Of a stretch of 64,000 nt of DNA, positions 1 through 8,487 are shown in pieces. The first letter of the stretch is position 1, and the number at the start of each line of letters is the position of its first letter. Both the position numbers and the translations under genes were made by a program. The stretch is from contig OY969889.1 in the NCBI GenBank assembly GCA_963704335.1, positions 124,001 through 188,000 on the forward strand. The letters run 5' to 3'. The stretch is from PALSA-612 sp963704335 (GTDB taxonomy: Bacteria; Actinomycetota; Thermoleophilia; Gaiellales; Gaiellaceae). Below the pieces are notes generated by a model. It was not told where the DNA came from, ran no database searches, and saw nothing but the letters and a program-made list of their open reading frames with translations.

Positions 1-213
1 GTCGTCGTCCGAGCGGACATCACACGCCGTGACGAGCGGGCTGGAGACGCTCTCCGCCAACTCCCGCACCGAGCTCTCGATGCGGTCGCCCTGGAACGTG
101 AACGCGAGCTCGGCACCCTCGTCGGCCAGCCTGCGTGCGATCGCCCACGCGATCGATCGCTTGTTGGCCACGCCGAGGATGAGTCCTTGCTTGCCTGCAA
201 ACAATTGGCCCAT
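1..213 (-). CDS. fabI: Enoyl-[acyl-carrier-protein] reductase (NADH), N-terminal part, cut by window edge
   Basis: This is the first 71 codons of a minus-strand gene whose 3' part lies outside the window. The visible protein starts MGQLFAGKQGLILGVANKRS and continues with SIAWAIA and ELAFTFQGD. That is the atypical SDR cofactor-binding pattern of FabI (GxxxxxSIA in place of TGxxxGIG). FabI catalyses the last reduction of each type II fatty acid elongation cycle in the cytoplasm. The ATG at 213 follows a 60-bp gap shared with the divergent gene at 274. Catalytic Tyr and Lys are not visible because they lie beyond the edge. The family call is firm and only the length is unknown. Confidence 0.9.
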   Translation of the reverse strand, partial: MGQLFAGKQGLILGVANKRSIAWAIARRLADEGAELAFTFQGDRIESSVRELAESVSSPLVTACDVRSDDD

Positions 214-273
214 GGGCGACGCGAGTGTAATGCCGCTTGACGTGGCGCGCGCGCATCCCTAGCCTGACTGCCG

Positions 274-1164
274 ATGCGGTCGCTTCGCCCAGTTCTCGGC
301 CTCGCAGTTCTGGCTGCCGTGATCGCCGTTGCACCTGCGAGCGCCGCCAACACCGTTACCTACCAGGACTCGACGGGCGAAAACCCGGCGGCCCCTGATA
401 TCACCACCATCGTCGTCTCTAACACTGACGCGGGGATGATCTCTTTCAAGGTCAACATCCCGAACCGGCCGCAGCTCACGCGAGACGTGCTCGTCGACAT
501 CCTCGTCGACACGGACGCGAACCCGGCAACTGGTGACCCCGACCTTCTCGGAGCCGACTACGCAATTGAGCTGTTCCAAGGCGAGGTCGTGCTCTTCAAA
601 TGGGATGGCACCGGCCTCACCCGACGCGCCGGTGACCCGCCGGCGACCTCGCTCATCTACTCCTGGGCGGGGGGTGTCACGTTCAGCATCTCGGCGGCCG
701 AGCTCGGCGCCACCAAGAAACTCAGCTTCGCGGTCATCGCCCTGTCCGGCATCGTCTTCAACGAGACGACCGGCGAGCCTGACTTCACGAATGCCGTCTC
801 CGACGCAGCCCCCGCAGGCTCGGCAGGTTTTTACTCGTATGACGTAAAGGTCGCGCCTGCGCGTGTCGTGTTCAAGTCGCTAAAGACCGCGCCCGCATCA
901 CCCAAGGCGGGCAAGACGTTCACGGTGCGCATGGCCGCGACGAGGAGCGACACGGGTGCCGCCATCGTCAACGGGCGCGTGGACTGCGCCGCCAGGGCCG
1001 GCGCCAGGGGCGTGCAGCCGAAGTCGGAGAGGTTCGTGGGCGGCCAGGCGGTGTGCGTGTTCACGGTTCCCGCCAACGCCTCCGGCAAGACGCTGCGCGG
1101 GACGATCAAGATCGTGTTCGAGGGCAAGACGCTGGCCCGGCCCTTCAGCGCCAAGATTCGTTAA
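274..1164 (+). CDS. Secreted protein, paralogue A of a tandem pair
   Basis: A 296-residue exported protein of unknown function. Residues 1-24 form a Sec signal peptide (Arg-rich start, Ala/Val core, cleavage after ASA). The mature protein has an acidic N-terminal beta-rich region containing TGENPAAPDITT and an ILVDTDANPATG segment. A C-terminal Ig-like segment of about 95 residues follows, with a probable disulphide pair at Cys238 and Cys261. The next gene encodes the same architecture with clear similarity across both parts (ENPAAPDI against EDPAAPDI, AGKTF in both, SGKTLRG against SGKSLRG). This points to local duplication. The subtilase at 2115 follows on the same strand, so the three exported proteins may be co-expressed. 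No enzymatic motif is visible. Confidence 0.85.
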   Translation: MRSLRPVLGLAVLAAVIAVAPASAANTVTYQDSTGENPAAPDITTIVVSNTDAGMISFKVNIPNRPQLTRDVLVDILVDTDANPATGDPDLLGADYAIELFQGEVVLFKWDGTGLTRRAGDPPATSLIYSWAGGVTFSISAAELGATKKLSFAVIALSGIVFNETTGEPDFTNAVSDAAPAGSAGFYSYDVKVAPARVVFKSLKTAPASPKAGKTFTVRMAATRSDTGAAIVNGRVDCAARAGARGVQPKSERFVGGQAVCVFTVPANASGKTLRGTIKIVFEGKTLARPFSAKIR

Positions 1165-1172
1165 GGAGCCGG

Positions 1173-2084
1173 ATGCGCCACGTGGCGCTGACATTCCTCG
1201 CAGCACTGATCGTCGTGGCCTCGGCCACGGGATCGGTGAACGGCAGCGCGCTCAACCGCACCACGTTCGACGATGCGCTCGGCGAGGATCCTGCGGCGCC
1301 CGACATCGCGACCGTCCGCGTCTCGAACGACGACGAGGGAACGCTCACGTTCCGTGTCGCCTTGCCGAACAGACCCACCATCACCCAGGAGACGCGTTTC
1401 AACGTCTACATCGATGCTGACGACAATGTCAAAACGGGCCTCGGCAGCATCCTGGGGGACAAACTCGCCGGCATGGACTACCGCTTGCTCTACGACCTCC
1501 GCCTGCACGGAGATCCGGAGCTCTGGTTGCTCTCCTGCAGGGACTCTGTCTGTGGCTGGAACGGGACGAAGGTGCCGCTCGGCTATGCCGGCGGCCCGAC
1601 CTTCGAGATCGACCGGTCGGAGCTCGGCGACACGCGACGCTTCCGCTTTTTCCTCTCCGTCGCAGACGGGTATGTCTGGGACGCGGTGACACGCTCGTAC
1701 GACTTCACGAATGCCCACGGCGACTCCGCGCCGGATGCCCCGGCCAGGGCCTGGGCCTACAACGTGAAGCTGGGGCCGAGCAGGCTGCTCGTCCAGCGCT
1801 TCTCGACGACACCGGCGGAGCCGGTCGCGGGAAAGACGTTCGTCGCAAAGCTGAAGGTGACGCGCGACGACAGTGGGGCGTTCGTCACGACCGGCAATGT
1901 GGCTTGCAGCGCCACCGTCAGCCGTGCTCGACTGCCGGTCCGGCGTAGCGGCTTCGCACGGGGGTCCGCCTTCTGCGAATGGCGTGTGCCGGAGGGCTCG
2001 TCCGGCAAGAGCCTTCGCGGATCGATCGGCGTCACGTTGAGCGGCAAGACCGCGAAGAAGGCGTTCGCGCTCAGGGTCTCGTAG
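1173..2084 (+). CDS. Secreted protein, paralogue B of a tandem pair
   Basis: A 303-residue exported protein of unknown function and the tandem paralogue of the gene ending at 1164. I chose the ATG at 1173 because AAGGAG at 1163-1168 lies just upstream and because the protein then opens with a normal signal peptide (MRHVALTFLAALIVVASATG). A reading frame open from 1053 would add an unlikely Arg-rich extension. The N-terminal region contains an acidic VYIDADDN segment resembling DTDAN in paralogue A. The C-terminal Ig-like region carries Cys245 and Cys268 in the same positions. An extra Cys pair (LLSCRDSVCGW) occurs only in this copy. The gap to paralogue A is 8 bp, so the two are almost certainly co-transcribed. 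Confidence 0.85.
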   Translation: MRHVALTFLAALIVVASATGSVNGSALNRTTFDDALGEDPAAPDIATVRVSNDDEGTLTFRVALPNRPTITQETRFNVYIDADDNVKTGLGSILGDKLAGMDYRLLYDLRLHGDPELWLLSCRDSVCGWNGTKVPLGYAGGPTFEIDRSELGDTRRFRFFLSVADGYVWDAVTRSYDFTNAHGDSAPDAPARAWAYNVKLGPSRLLVQRFSTTPAEPVAGKTFVAKLKVTRDDSGAFVTTGNVACSATVSRARLPVRRSGFARGSAFCEWRVPEGSSGKSLRGSIGVTLSGKTAKKAFALRVS

Positions 2085-2114
2085 GCGCCGAGCTTCCGCT
2101 ACCGTGCCCGTTTC

Positions 2115-5100
2115 GTGCGGCGCCCAGTCGTCCTAGGACTTCTCCTCGCGCTCGTCGTGGCGGGCTCGGCGACGGCCTCGCTACGGCCGATTGCGCCGAG
2201 CGTCGGGGGCCTCACGCTCGACTCAATTCGTAACCGCGAGATCGCCGTTCCCGGCCGCCCCAACTCGGGCCGGGTGACCGTGATCGCGACGCTCGGCATG
2301 GCGCCGCTCGCAGCCAGGACCGGCGACCGGTCGCTCTTCTCGACCACGGGCAGGCGCAAGCTCAGCGTCTCCAGCTCGTCCTCGCGCGTCTACCTGTCCC
2401 GGCTCGCCGCGGCTCAGGAGCGGGCCGTGGCGACGCTGCGCAGGGAGATCCCCGAGGCGACGGTGCCGCGACGCTTCCGGATCTTGCTCAACGGGCTCGC
2501 GGTGAACCTGCCCGCGTCGAAGCTGCAACGGCTGATGCGGATGGGAGTCGTCCAGGACGTCCTCCCGAGCGCCAGCTACACCATGTCGCTGAACCGCGCT
2601 CCGTCGATCATCGGCGGCCCGGCGCTGCGCGCGGCAGCCGGCATCGGCGGCCAGGGAGTGAAGGTGGGCGTCGTCGACGACGGTGTCGATCCCAAGCACC
2701 CGTTCCTCGATCCCGGCGGCCTCGGCTTCCCGGCTGGCTTCCCCAAGGGCACTCCCGGCTTCACGACGCCGAAGGTGATCGTCGCGAAGGCTTTCTTCCC
2801 CGACGTCTCGACCTCGGAGTCGAGGCAGCCACTCGACGAGTCGCAGTCGTTCCACGGGACGTTCGTCGCGGGCGTCATCGGCGGCATCGAGGGCACCACC
2901 GCCCCGGCCAGCGTGCTTACCACCTGCCGCCCCGGCTCCGGTGGCTGCCACGGGCGCATCACAGGCTTGGCGGGCGTCGCTCCGCGCGTGCACATCGGCA
3001 ACTACCGCGTGTTCAGTCAGCCGGCTCCGCTGGGAGGCTGCTGCAGCGCCAACACGCCCGAGATCATCGCCGCGTTCGAGGCGGCCGTCGCGGACGGGAT
3101 GGACGTCATCAACTTCTCGGGCGGCGGCCCGCAGAGCGATCCGGCCCGCGACCCGATGGTGCGGGTCGTGAACAACGTCGTCAACGCGGGCGTCGTGCCG
3201 GTCATCTCCGCCGGCAACGACCGTGACCTCTTCGGGCTCGGCACCGTCGGCTCGCCCTCCACCGCACCGGACGCCATCAGCGTCGCAGCGACGGCGAACA
3301 GCCATGTCTTCACGAGGGCCCTGACGCTGGTCGCTCCGGCCGCCATCGGCCCGATGCCGTTCGTCCCGGCGCCGGGAGCGATCCCTCCGGCGTGGGTCAA
3401 CGCCGACCAGCAGGTAGTCGACGTGGGCACGATCAACGGCACAGACGGTCGTCCCGTAGGCCGCCAGTTGTGCGGAACGACGCTGCCGGCCAGGTCGCTC
3501 GCGGGGGCAACCGCCCTCGCCACGCGCGGCGGCTGCTCGTTCGAGGCGAAGGGGCGCAATGCCTCCCAGGCGGGAGCGGTCGGCCTACTGCTGGTCGACG
3601 ATCGCGCCGGCGACCCGACTGCCGTTCCCCTCGGCTTCGGCATCCCCGGCGGCACGATCTCCGACCTGGATGGGGCGCGGATCCGCCAGTCCGTCGCGGG
3701 CTCGGGGGGTCGCGGTCGCTTCCGCGTCACCGCCGACGAGCATGTCGAAGTGCCGACGACGTGGCCGGGCGTGCCGACGAGCTTCTCCTCGGCCGGCCTC
3801 ACCGCCTTCGACCACAGGCTGAAGCCGGACATCTCCGCGCCGGGCGCGCAGATCATCTCGTCCACAGGGCTCGAGTTCGCAGGCGACCAGTACGCGATCC
3901 TCGACGGGACGAGCTTCTCGGCGCCGCACATCGCCGGCGCAGTGGCGCTGCTGCTCCAGCGGCATCCGCAGTGGACACCGCAGCAGGTGAAGTCGGCGCT
4001 CATGTCCACGGCGGGGCCGGCGTGGGGCGACTCCAGCCGCACTGTGGAGGCGCCCGTGCTGATTCAGGGCGCCGGGCTCGCGAATCTCGCGGCCGCCGAC
4101 TCGCCGCTGATCTTCACGAATCCCCAGTCGATCGCACCCGGCGACCTGCCGGTCACCGGCGGCGCGGCCAGCCGGTCGCAGCTCATCGCGATCAGCGACG
4201 CAGGCGGCGGCGGCGGAACGTGGTCGGTCACCGTCCAGCCGCAGGCATCCACGCCGGGAGTGACCATCGCCGTGCCGGGCGCCGTGACGGTGCCGCCGGG
4301 CGGGCAGACGACGCTCCAGATCACGACGAGCGCCTCTTCCTCGGCAACGGGCGCCGACCAGTACGGCTTCCTCGTCCTGCGGCGGGACGGGGTCGTGCGC
4401 CGAATCCCGTACGGGTTCTCGGTCACGCGGCCGCTGCTCGGCGCTGCCCAGGTGACGCCTTTGCGACCGACCCAGACCGGCGACACGCGTACGGGCACGA
4501 ACCGGGCTCGGAGCTACCGCTGGCCGACGGAGCCGTTCGGGATCCTTGCCCTGTTCGGCCTCGAACAGACCGCCGTCGAGGACGGCGCCGAGCAGGTGTA
4601 CTCGATCGACATCCCGGCCAACACCGTCAACTTCGGAGCGGTCGTCAGCGACCCGCCGCTCAAGCTGCGCGCGCCGCTGCGCGACCTTTTCAGCGCCAAC
4701 GCGCCGATCCACCCGTGGCTGCTTGGCTCGCTCGACGAGAACAACGTCCAGGGCTACGGCGGGACGCCCATCAACATGAACGGCTACCTGCCGGACTTCA
4801 TCTTCAACATGGGCGCAACGGGCGCGGTGCTACCGGCACCGGGCCGCTACTACATCGCCGTGGACTCCGGCCGTAACCCGTTCACGGGGCGCCCGCTGGC
4901 CCGAAAGTACGTGCTCCGCTCGTGGATCAACGACACGACGCCGCCGGTGATCAGGGTGCTGACGACGCGGCTGGCGACAGGCAGGCCCACCATCGTCGTG
5001 AAGGTGGCTGACGCGAAGTCCGGTGTCGACCCGCTGTCGCTGCTCCTGCTCTACAAGAACGAGCAGATCGGCGCTGTGCGGTTCGATCCGAAGACGGGGG

Positions 5101-5543
5101 TCGCCGTCTTCCCGATCCCGAACGGCTCACAACCGCTCTTCGCCGGCCCGGAGTTCATGCGCATCGTGGCCGCGGACTTCCAGGAGACGAAGAACGTCTC
5201 CACCCCGGGCGACGAGGCGATGCCCAACACCCGGTTCCTCGGCACGCGGTTCTCGGTCGTAGCGCGACCGGTCGCGACGTGGATCGCGCCGACGAAGGGC
5301 GCGTGCGTACGGGGCAAGACGGAGCTCCAGGTGCACGCCTCCTCGCCTGCTGCGGTCTCGTCGGTCGGCTTCTTCGACGGTAGGCGTCAGCTGGCACGTG
5401 TCAGGAAGTCGGACCAGGGGATCTACCGCGCGAACTGGCAGACCGGAGGCGCCAGGAAGGGCCGGCATGAGCTGACGGCCGTCGTCTCCGACACGGCAGG
5501 GCGCGAGTCCGAGGCCCTCCGCGTCGTCCGCGTCTGCGGGTAA
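2115..5543 (+). CDS. Secreted S8 subtilisin-like serine protease with PA insert
   Basis: A 1142-residue exported subtilase. A signal peptide (about 1-22) and an I9-like propeptide region (about 55-160) precede the catalytic domain. The catalytic residues are visible: Asp188 in VGVVDDGVD, His247 in FHGTFVAG, oxyanion Asn368 in ISAGND, and Ser600 in GTSFSAPHIAG. A protease-associated (PA) domain is inserted at about 440-505, between the Asn and the Ser, as in plant and lactococcal cell-wall subtilases. Beta-sandwich domains follow, ending with an Ig-like module that has Cys near both ends (GACVRGK and VVRVCG). There is no LPXTG or transmembrane anchor, so it is probably released or loosely wall-associated. 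The start is GTG at 2115, 30 bp after the secreted paralogue pair. The protease call is secure and its substrate is unknown. Confidence 0.93.
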   Translation: MRRPVVLGLLLALVVAGSATASLRPIAPSVGGLTLDSIRNREIAVPGRPNSGRVTVIATLGMAPLAARTGDRSLFSTTGRRKLSVSSSSSRVYLSRLAAAQERAVATLRREIPEATVPRRFRILLNGLAVNLPASKLQRLMRMGVVQDVLPSASYTMSLNRAPSIIGGPALRAAAGIGGQGVKVGVVDDGVDPKHPFLDPGGLGFPAGFPKGTPGFTTPKVIVAKAFFPDVSTSESRQPLDESQSFHGTFVAGVIGGIEGTTAPASVLTTCRPGSGGCHGRITGLAGVAPRVHIGNYRVFSQPAPLGGCCSANTPEIIAAFEAAVADGMDVINFSGGGPQSDPARDPMVRVVNNVVNAGVVPVISAGNDRDLFGLGTVGSPSTAPDAISVAATANSHVFTRALTLVAPAAIGPMPFVPAPGAIPPAWVNADQQVVDVGTINGTDGRPVGRQLCGTTLPARSLAGATALATRGGCSFEAKGRNASQAGAVGLLLVDDRAGDPTAVPLGFGIPGGTISDLDGARIRQSVAGSGGRGRFRVTADEHVEVPTTWPGVPTSFSSAGLTAFDHRLKPDISAPGAQIISSTGLEFAGDQYAILDGTSFSAPHIAGAVALLLQRHPQWTPQQVKSALMSTAGPAWGDSSRTVEAPVLIQGAGLANLAAADSPLIFTNPQSIAPGDLPVTGGAASRSQLIAISDAGGGGGTWSVTVQPQASTPGVTIAVPGAVTVPPGGQTTLQITTSASSSATGADQYGFLVLRRDGVVRRIPYGFSVTRPLLGAAQVTPLRPTQTGDTRTGTNRARSYRWPTEPFGILALFGLEQTAVEDGAEQVYSIDIPANTVNFGAVVSDPPLKLRAPLRDLFSANAPIHPWLLGSLDENNVQGYGGTPINMNGYLPDFIFNMGATGAVLPAPGRYYIAVDSGRNPFTGRPLARKYVLRSWINDTTPPVIRVLTTRLATGRPTIVVKVADAKSGVDPLSLLLLYKNEQIGAVRFDPKTGVAVFPIPNGSQPLFAGPEFMRIVAADFQETKNVSTPGDEAMPNTRFLGTRFSVVARPVATWIAPTKGACVRGKTELQVHASSPAAVSSVGFFDGRRQLARVRKSDQGIYRANWQTGGARKGRHELTAVVSDTAGRESEALRVVRVCG

Positions 5544-5578
5544 GAGGGTTTGGCGGAACGGTGCTCGTCGCCGGGGCG

Positions 5579-5718
5579 CGCTGGAGGTTGTGATGCAAGG
5601 ACGCAGGGAGCCCGCGTACTAGTGAGTACGTGGGCGACCGAGGACGCCGCAGCGCGGCCCTCCAGCGTGATTCCGGCGGCACAGACACTGTTTCGCCAAG
5701 CCCTCTTGGGAGAAGAGG
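5579..5718 (+). promoter_or_regulatory. Hairpin-rich leader, candidate cis-regulatory RNA
   Basis: The space before the SDR gene is unusually structured. CGCTGGAGG (5579-5587) pairs perfectly with CCTCCAGCG (5659-5667). It encloses a hairpin of GCCC plus CGTACT (5610-5620), loop AGTG, and AGTACG plus GGGC (5625-5635). A second hairpin has GGCG...ACAG (5675-5684) against CTGT...CGCC (5688-5697). A third, CCTCTT (5702-5707), loop GGGAG, AAGAGG (5713-5718), contains the ribosome-binding purines of the ATG at 5723. Occlusion of the binding site would be a plausible control point. I do not recognise a named riboswitch class. A dispersed REP-like DNA element is the alternative. Confidence 0.45.
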
Positions 5719-5722
5719 TCTA

Positions 5723-6475
5723 ATGCGGGTCGCGGTCGTCACCGGCGGCTCGAGCGGCATCGGCGCCGCGCTGGCGCGACGGCTGAAGAGCCGCGGCTGG
5801 CAGTGCGTGCTCGTGGCGCGCGGGGCCGAGCGCCTCGTCCGGGTGGCCGACGAGCTCGTCGCCGAGCACGAGGTGTGCGACGTTGGCGATCGCGAGGCGG
5901 TAGAGCGCATGGCAGCGGCCGTCATGGCTCGCCATCCGCAGATCGGACTGCTCGTCAACAACGCGGGCATTCCCGGACGCACCGGCTTCCTCGACGCCGA
6001 TCCGGACCGCATCGAAGACGTCACGGGCGTGAACTACCTCGGCGGCGTCTGGTGCCTGCGGGCGTTTCTCCCCGCGCTCGAGGCGGCCCGCCCGTCGCAT
6101 GTCGTCAACGTCGTCTCGGTGGCCGGCACGGTCTCTGGAGCGGGGACATCGGGGCTGTACGCGGCGTCCAAGCACGCGCAGCTCGCCTTCTCGCGATCAG
6201 TGGCGGCCGAGCTCGAGCCGCGAGGCATTCGCGTCCACACGGTCTTGCCCGGCTTCGCCGAGACGGCCGGCTTCCCGCAGCGCGACGTCCTCCCGCGACA
6301 CGCTCACCGGTTCGTGATCGAGGCGGACGACGTCGCGGAGGCGATCATGAACGCCGTCGAGCGCAACCGCCGCGAGGTGCACGTGCCGCGCTACTACCGC
6401 CTGGCAACACTCGCCCAGGCCGCCGTGCCCGGCCTCGTTGCGCGCCTCGGCCGCGGTATGAACAAGCCCGCCTAG
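5723..6475 (+). CDS. Short-chain dehydrogenase/reductase
   Basis: A 250-residue classical SDR. The cofactor motif TGGSSGIG is at 7-14, NNAG at 79-82, and the catalytic triad is Ser132, Tyr146 and Lys150 (YAASK). A C-terminal tail of about 30 mostly hydrophobic residues after the Rossmann fold could tether it to the membrane. That tail is typical of SDRs acting on lipid-like substrates, but the substrate cannot be told. The ATG at 5723 was chosen because the Rossmann strand begins immediately after it and because the purine-rich AGAAGAGG precedes it. Upstream in-frame starts would run through the structured leader. It is monocistronic between the subtilase and the convergent aminopeptidase. 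Confidence 0.88.
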   Translation: MRVAVVTGGSSGIGAALARRLKSRGWQCVLVARGAERLVRVADELVAEHEVCDVGDREAVERMAAAVMARHPQIGLLVNNAGIPGRTGFLDADPDRIEDVTGVNYLGGVWCLRAFLPALEAARPSHVVNVVSVAGTVSGAGTSGLYAASKHAQLAFSRSVAAELEPRGIRVHTVLPGFAETAGFPQRDVLPRHAHRFVIEADDVAEAIMNAVERNRREVHVPRYYRLATLAQAAVPGLVARLGRGMNKPA

Positions 6476-6507
6476 CTGCTAGAGGCGGCCCTTTTCAGAC
6501 ACGGCCA

Positions 6508-6554
6508 AGTGCCTGGCACTGATGTGTGCCAATTCTGTGCCGATTTGTCCACAG
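6508..6554. repeat. Dispersed 47-bp intergenic repeat, copy 1
   Basis: This element begins with the 13-bp inverted repeat AGTGCCTGGCACT and ends with GTCCACAG. A second copy lies at 58888-58934 with 41 of 47 positions identical. Both sit immediately after the 3' end of a plus-strand gene and before the 3' end of a convergent minus-strand gene. It may fold as a short hairpin and act as a bidirectional transcript end, or it may be a miniature mobile or REP-type repeat. Confidence 0.6.
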
Positions 6555-6559
6555 AGCGG

Positions 6560-7759
6560 CTAGAGCTGCCAGGAGCCGCCGCGGAGCACCGGGACGCGGG
6601 CGCCGCCGCGCTCGACGCCGGTGACGTCCACGTCGTCGCCGCCGATCATGAAGTCGAGGTGCATCGCGCTCTCGTTGACGCGGGAGCGGTCACTCTCGCC
6701 GATGAGCGCCGGATCGCCGTCACCGAGTGCGATGTGGCTGACCGCGTTCTCGTCGAGCAGGGTGTCGAGGAACGTCGTTCCCAGCTGACCGATGCGGCTC
6801 TCCCGGTCGACGAGCGCCACTTCGCCGAGTCGACGCGCGCCCTCGTCGAGCGCGGCGCGCCCGCGCATGATCTCCTCGCCCTCGTCGGCCGTGATCTCGA
6901 CGGCTCCGCCACTCTCGAACCGCACGACGAGCCCGCGGATGATCGGCCCGTCGCCCAGGGCGAGCGGCCGTGTCGAGCGGACCACACCTTCCGTCCGCGC
7001 CGGATCCGGCGTCGTGAACACCTCCTCGCTCGGGAGGTTGGCCATATGCACGATGCCGTCGACCGTCTCGCCGCGCGCCGTCTGCCATTCGGCGCCCGGA
7101 AAGAGGCCGACGACGAGGTCCGTGCCCGGACCCTCGAAGTGCAGCGCGTCGAACTCCGCTGCGGCCAGCCGCCGCGCGGTGTCGTCCAGCTCATCGGCGC
7201 GCTTCGCCCACGCCGCCACGGGGTCGGCCTCATCGAGGCGGCAGACGTGCCCGATCTCGGCCCAGAGCCGCTCGAGCGCGTCCGCGTCGGCGAGCTCCGG
7301 GTAGACGAGGCGTGCCCACGGCGCGGTGGGAGACGGGATCACCGTCCAGTTGACGAGCCGCTCGTTGATGACCGTCAGCACTTCTCTGATGAACGGCAGC
7401 TGGTCGCGGCCCGCGCGCTCCGGATCGACCCCGTCGAGTGCGTCGGGCGGGGCAGGCCCGGAGAGCGAGATCCGTGCCGCCCGCTGGCGCCCGAGCTCGA
7501 GCATCCGGTCGCCGTACCAGCTGGGGACGAAGTCGAGGGTCTCCTCCGGTGCGTGCTCGATCCGCGCCCGCTTGACGTACGGGTCGAAGTACGTGACGTC
7601 GACGAAGCGGGCGCCGTGCCGGTATGCGGCAGCCGCCACCTCCCGCGCCATCTCCTCCTCGCCGAGGGTGGCGCCGACGGTCACGAGCTGCCCCTCCTGA
7701 ACGTTGGCTCCGAGGACGACGGCGAGCTCTGCGAGTTGGGAGGCGCCTGCGGCGTTCAT
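6560..7759 (-). CDS. M29-family metallo-aminopeptidase (AmpS/PepS type)
   Basis: A 399-residue cytoplasmic aminopeptidase of the thermophilic M29 family, which uses two divalent metal ions to remove N-terminal residues. The family pattern is visible in order: LGANVQEGQLV near the N-terminus, the HFEGPGTDLVVGL strand, SEEVFTTPDP with its acidic metal ligands, the central HIALGDG segment, and HLDFMIG close to the C-terminus. The length matches the usual 400-410 residues. The ATG at 7759 overlaps the stop of the upstream methyltransferase (ATGA), marking it as the last gene of the operon that starts at 12960. An in-frame start at 7858 would lie inside the methyltransferase and is rejected. Confidence 0.9.
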   Translation of the reverse strand: MNAAGASQLAELAVVLGANVQEGQLVTVGATLGEEEMAREVAAAAYRHGARFVDVTYFDPYVKRARIEHAPEETLDFVPSWYGDRMLELGRQRAARISLSGPAPPDALDGVDPERAGRDQLPFIREVLTVINERLVNWTVIPSPTAPWARLVYPELADADALERLWAEIGHVCRLDEADPVAAWAKRADELDDTARRLAAAEFDALHFEGPGTDLVVGLFPGAEWQTARGETVDGIVHMANLPSEEVFTTPDPARTEGVVRSTRPLALGDGPIIRGLVVRFESGGAVEITADEGEEIMRGRAALDEGARRLGEVALVDRESRIGQLGTTFLDTLLDENAVSHIALGDGDPALIGESDRSRVNESAMHLDFMIGGDDVDVTGVERGGARVPVLRGGSWQL

Positions 7760-8487
7760 GCCGACATCGGCTGACGGGCGGCGAGGTACCAGCCGATAGT
7801 CGCCGTGTAGTTCTCGGGAGCGACCGACAGCGCACGCTGCCGCTCCTGGCCCGCGCACCCGGCGAGATCGAGATACCCGTCGACGTCACGTGCTTCCTGG
7901 CGTTGCTCGGAACGGCGAAGCACGAGGCCGTTCGCATCGAGCAGCCCGCGAACGTCGGCATCGGGCAGCAGGCGCGTGTGAGAGGGATCTCGCGCACGCT
8001 CGAAGCGGTCGAGCTCGAAGCCGGCGAGGGGATCGATCGGCGCGATCTGGTCGACGATCAGCACCTGCCCCGAGAAGCCGATCACGCGCGTGAGCTCGGC
8101 GACGACGAGCTCCGGGCGAGAGACATGGTGCAGCGTGCGAACGGCGGCAGCGAGGTCGAAGGAGCCATCCTCGAACGGAAGGCTCGCGGCGTCACCCTCG
8201 ACGAACGTGACGTTCGCGAACTCCTGCTCCGCGCGAGATCGACCTTCGGCGAGGACTTCCGGCACGACGTCGACGGCGACGACCTCCTTGACGAGTGACG
8301 AGACCGCGAACGCAAAGCCGCCCGTTCCGGCGCCCACGTCGAGCACGCGCTCGTCGCCGGAGGGCTCGAGAAAGCGCCGCACCTGCGCCCGCAGCTCCTC
8401 CCGCCTGCTCTCCTCGTGCTCGGCCATGCGCTCCGCCGACGCCGCGAAACGGGCCTGCGTCGCCTCAGCGTGCTTCTCGTCGGACAA
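7756..8487 (-). CDS. Class I SAM-dependent methyltransferase
   Basis: A 243-residue methyltransferase of the UbiE/Methyltransf_11 type. Motif I is VLDVGAGTGGFAF, followed by the acidic end of beta 2 (VAVDVVPE), motif II GDAASLPFEDGSFD and the HHVSRPE helix. The first 45 residues are Glu/Arg-rich helix. The substrate cannot be deduced. It overlaps cca by 23 bp at its start and the M29 aminopeptidase by 4 bp at its end, so it is translationally coupled within the housekeeping operon. The family is certain, but quinone, small-molecule or tRNA substrates are all possible. Confidence 0.85.
   Translation of the reverse strand: MSDEKHAEATQARFAASAERMAEHEESRREELRAQVRRFLEPSGDERVLDVGAGTGGFAFAVSSLVKEVVAVDVVPEVLAEGRSRAEQEFANVTFVEGDAASLPFEDGSFDLAAAVRTLHHVSRPELVVAELTRVIGFSGQVLIVDQIAPIDPLAGFELDRFERARDPSHTRLLPDADVRGLLDANGLVLRRSEQRQEARDVDGYLDLAGCAGQERQRALSVAPENYTATIGWYLAARQPMSA

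Noticed and set aside
5579..5718. The SDR leader as a cobalamin, SAM or glycine riboswitch
   Set aside because: None of the core signatures of those classes (for example the B12-box or glycine GGAGAG tandem) is visible. I leave the class open.
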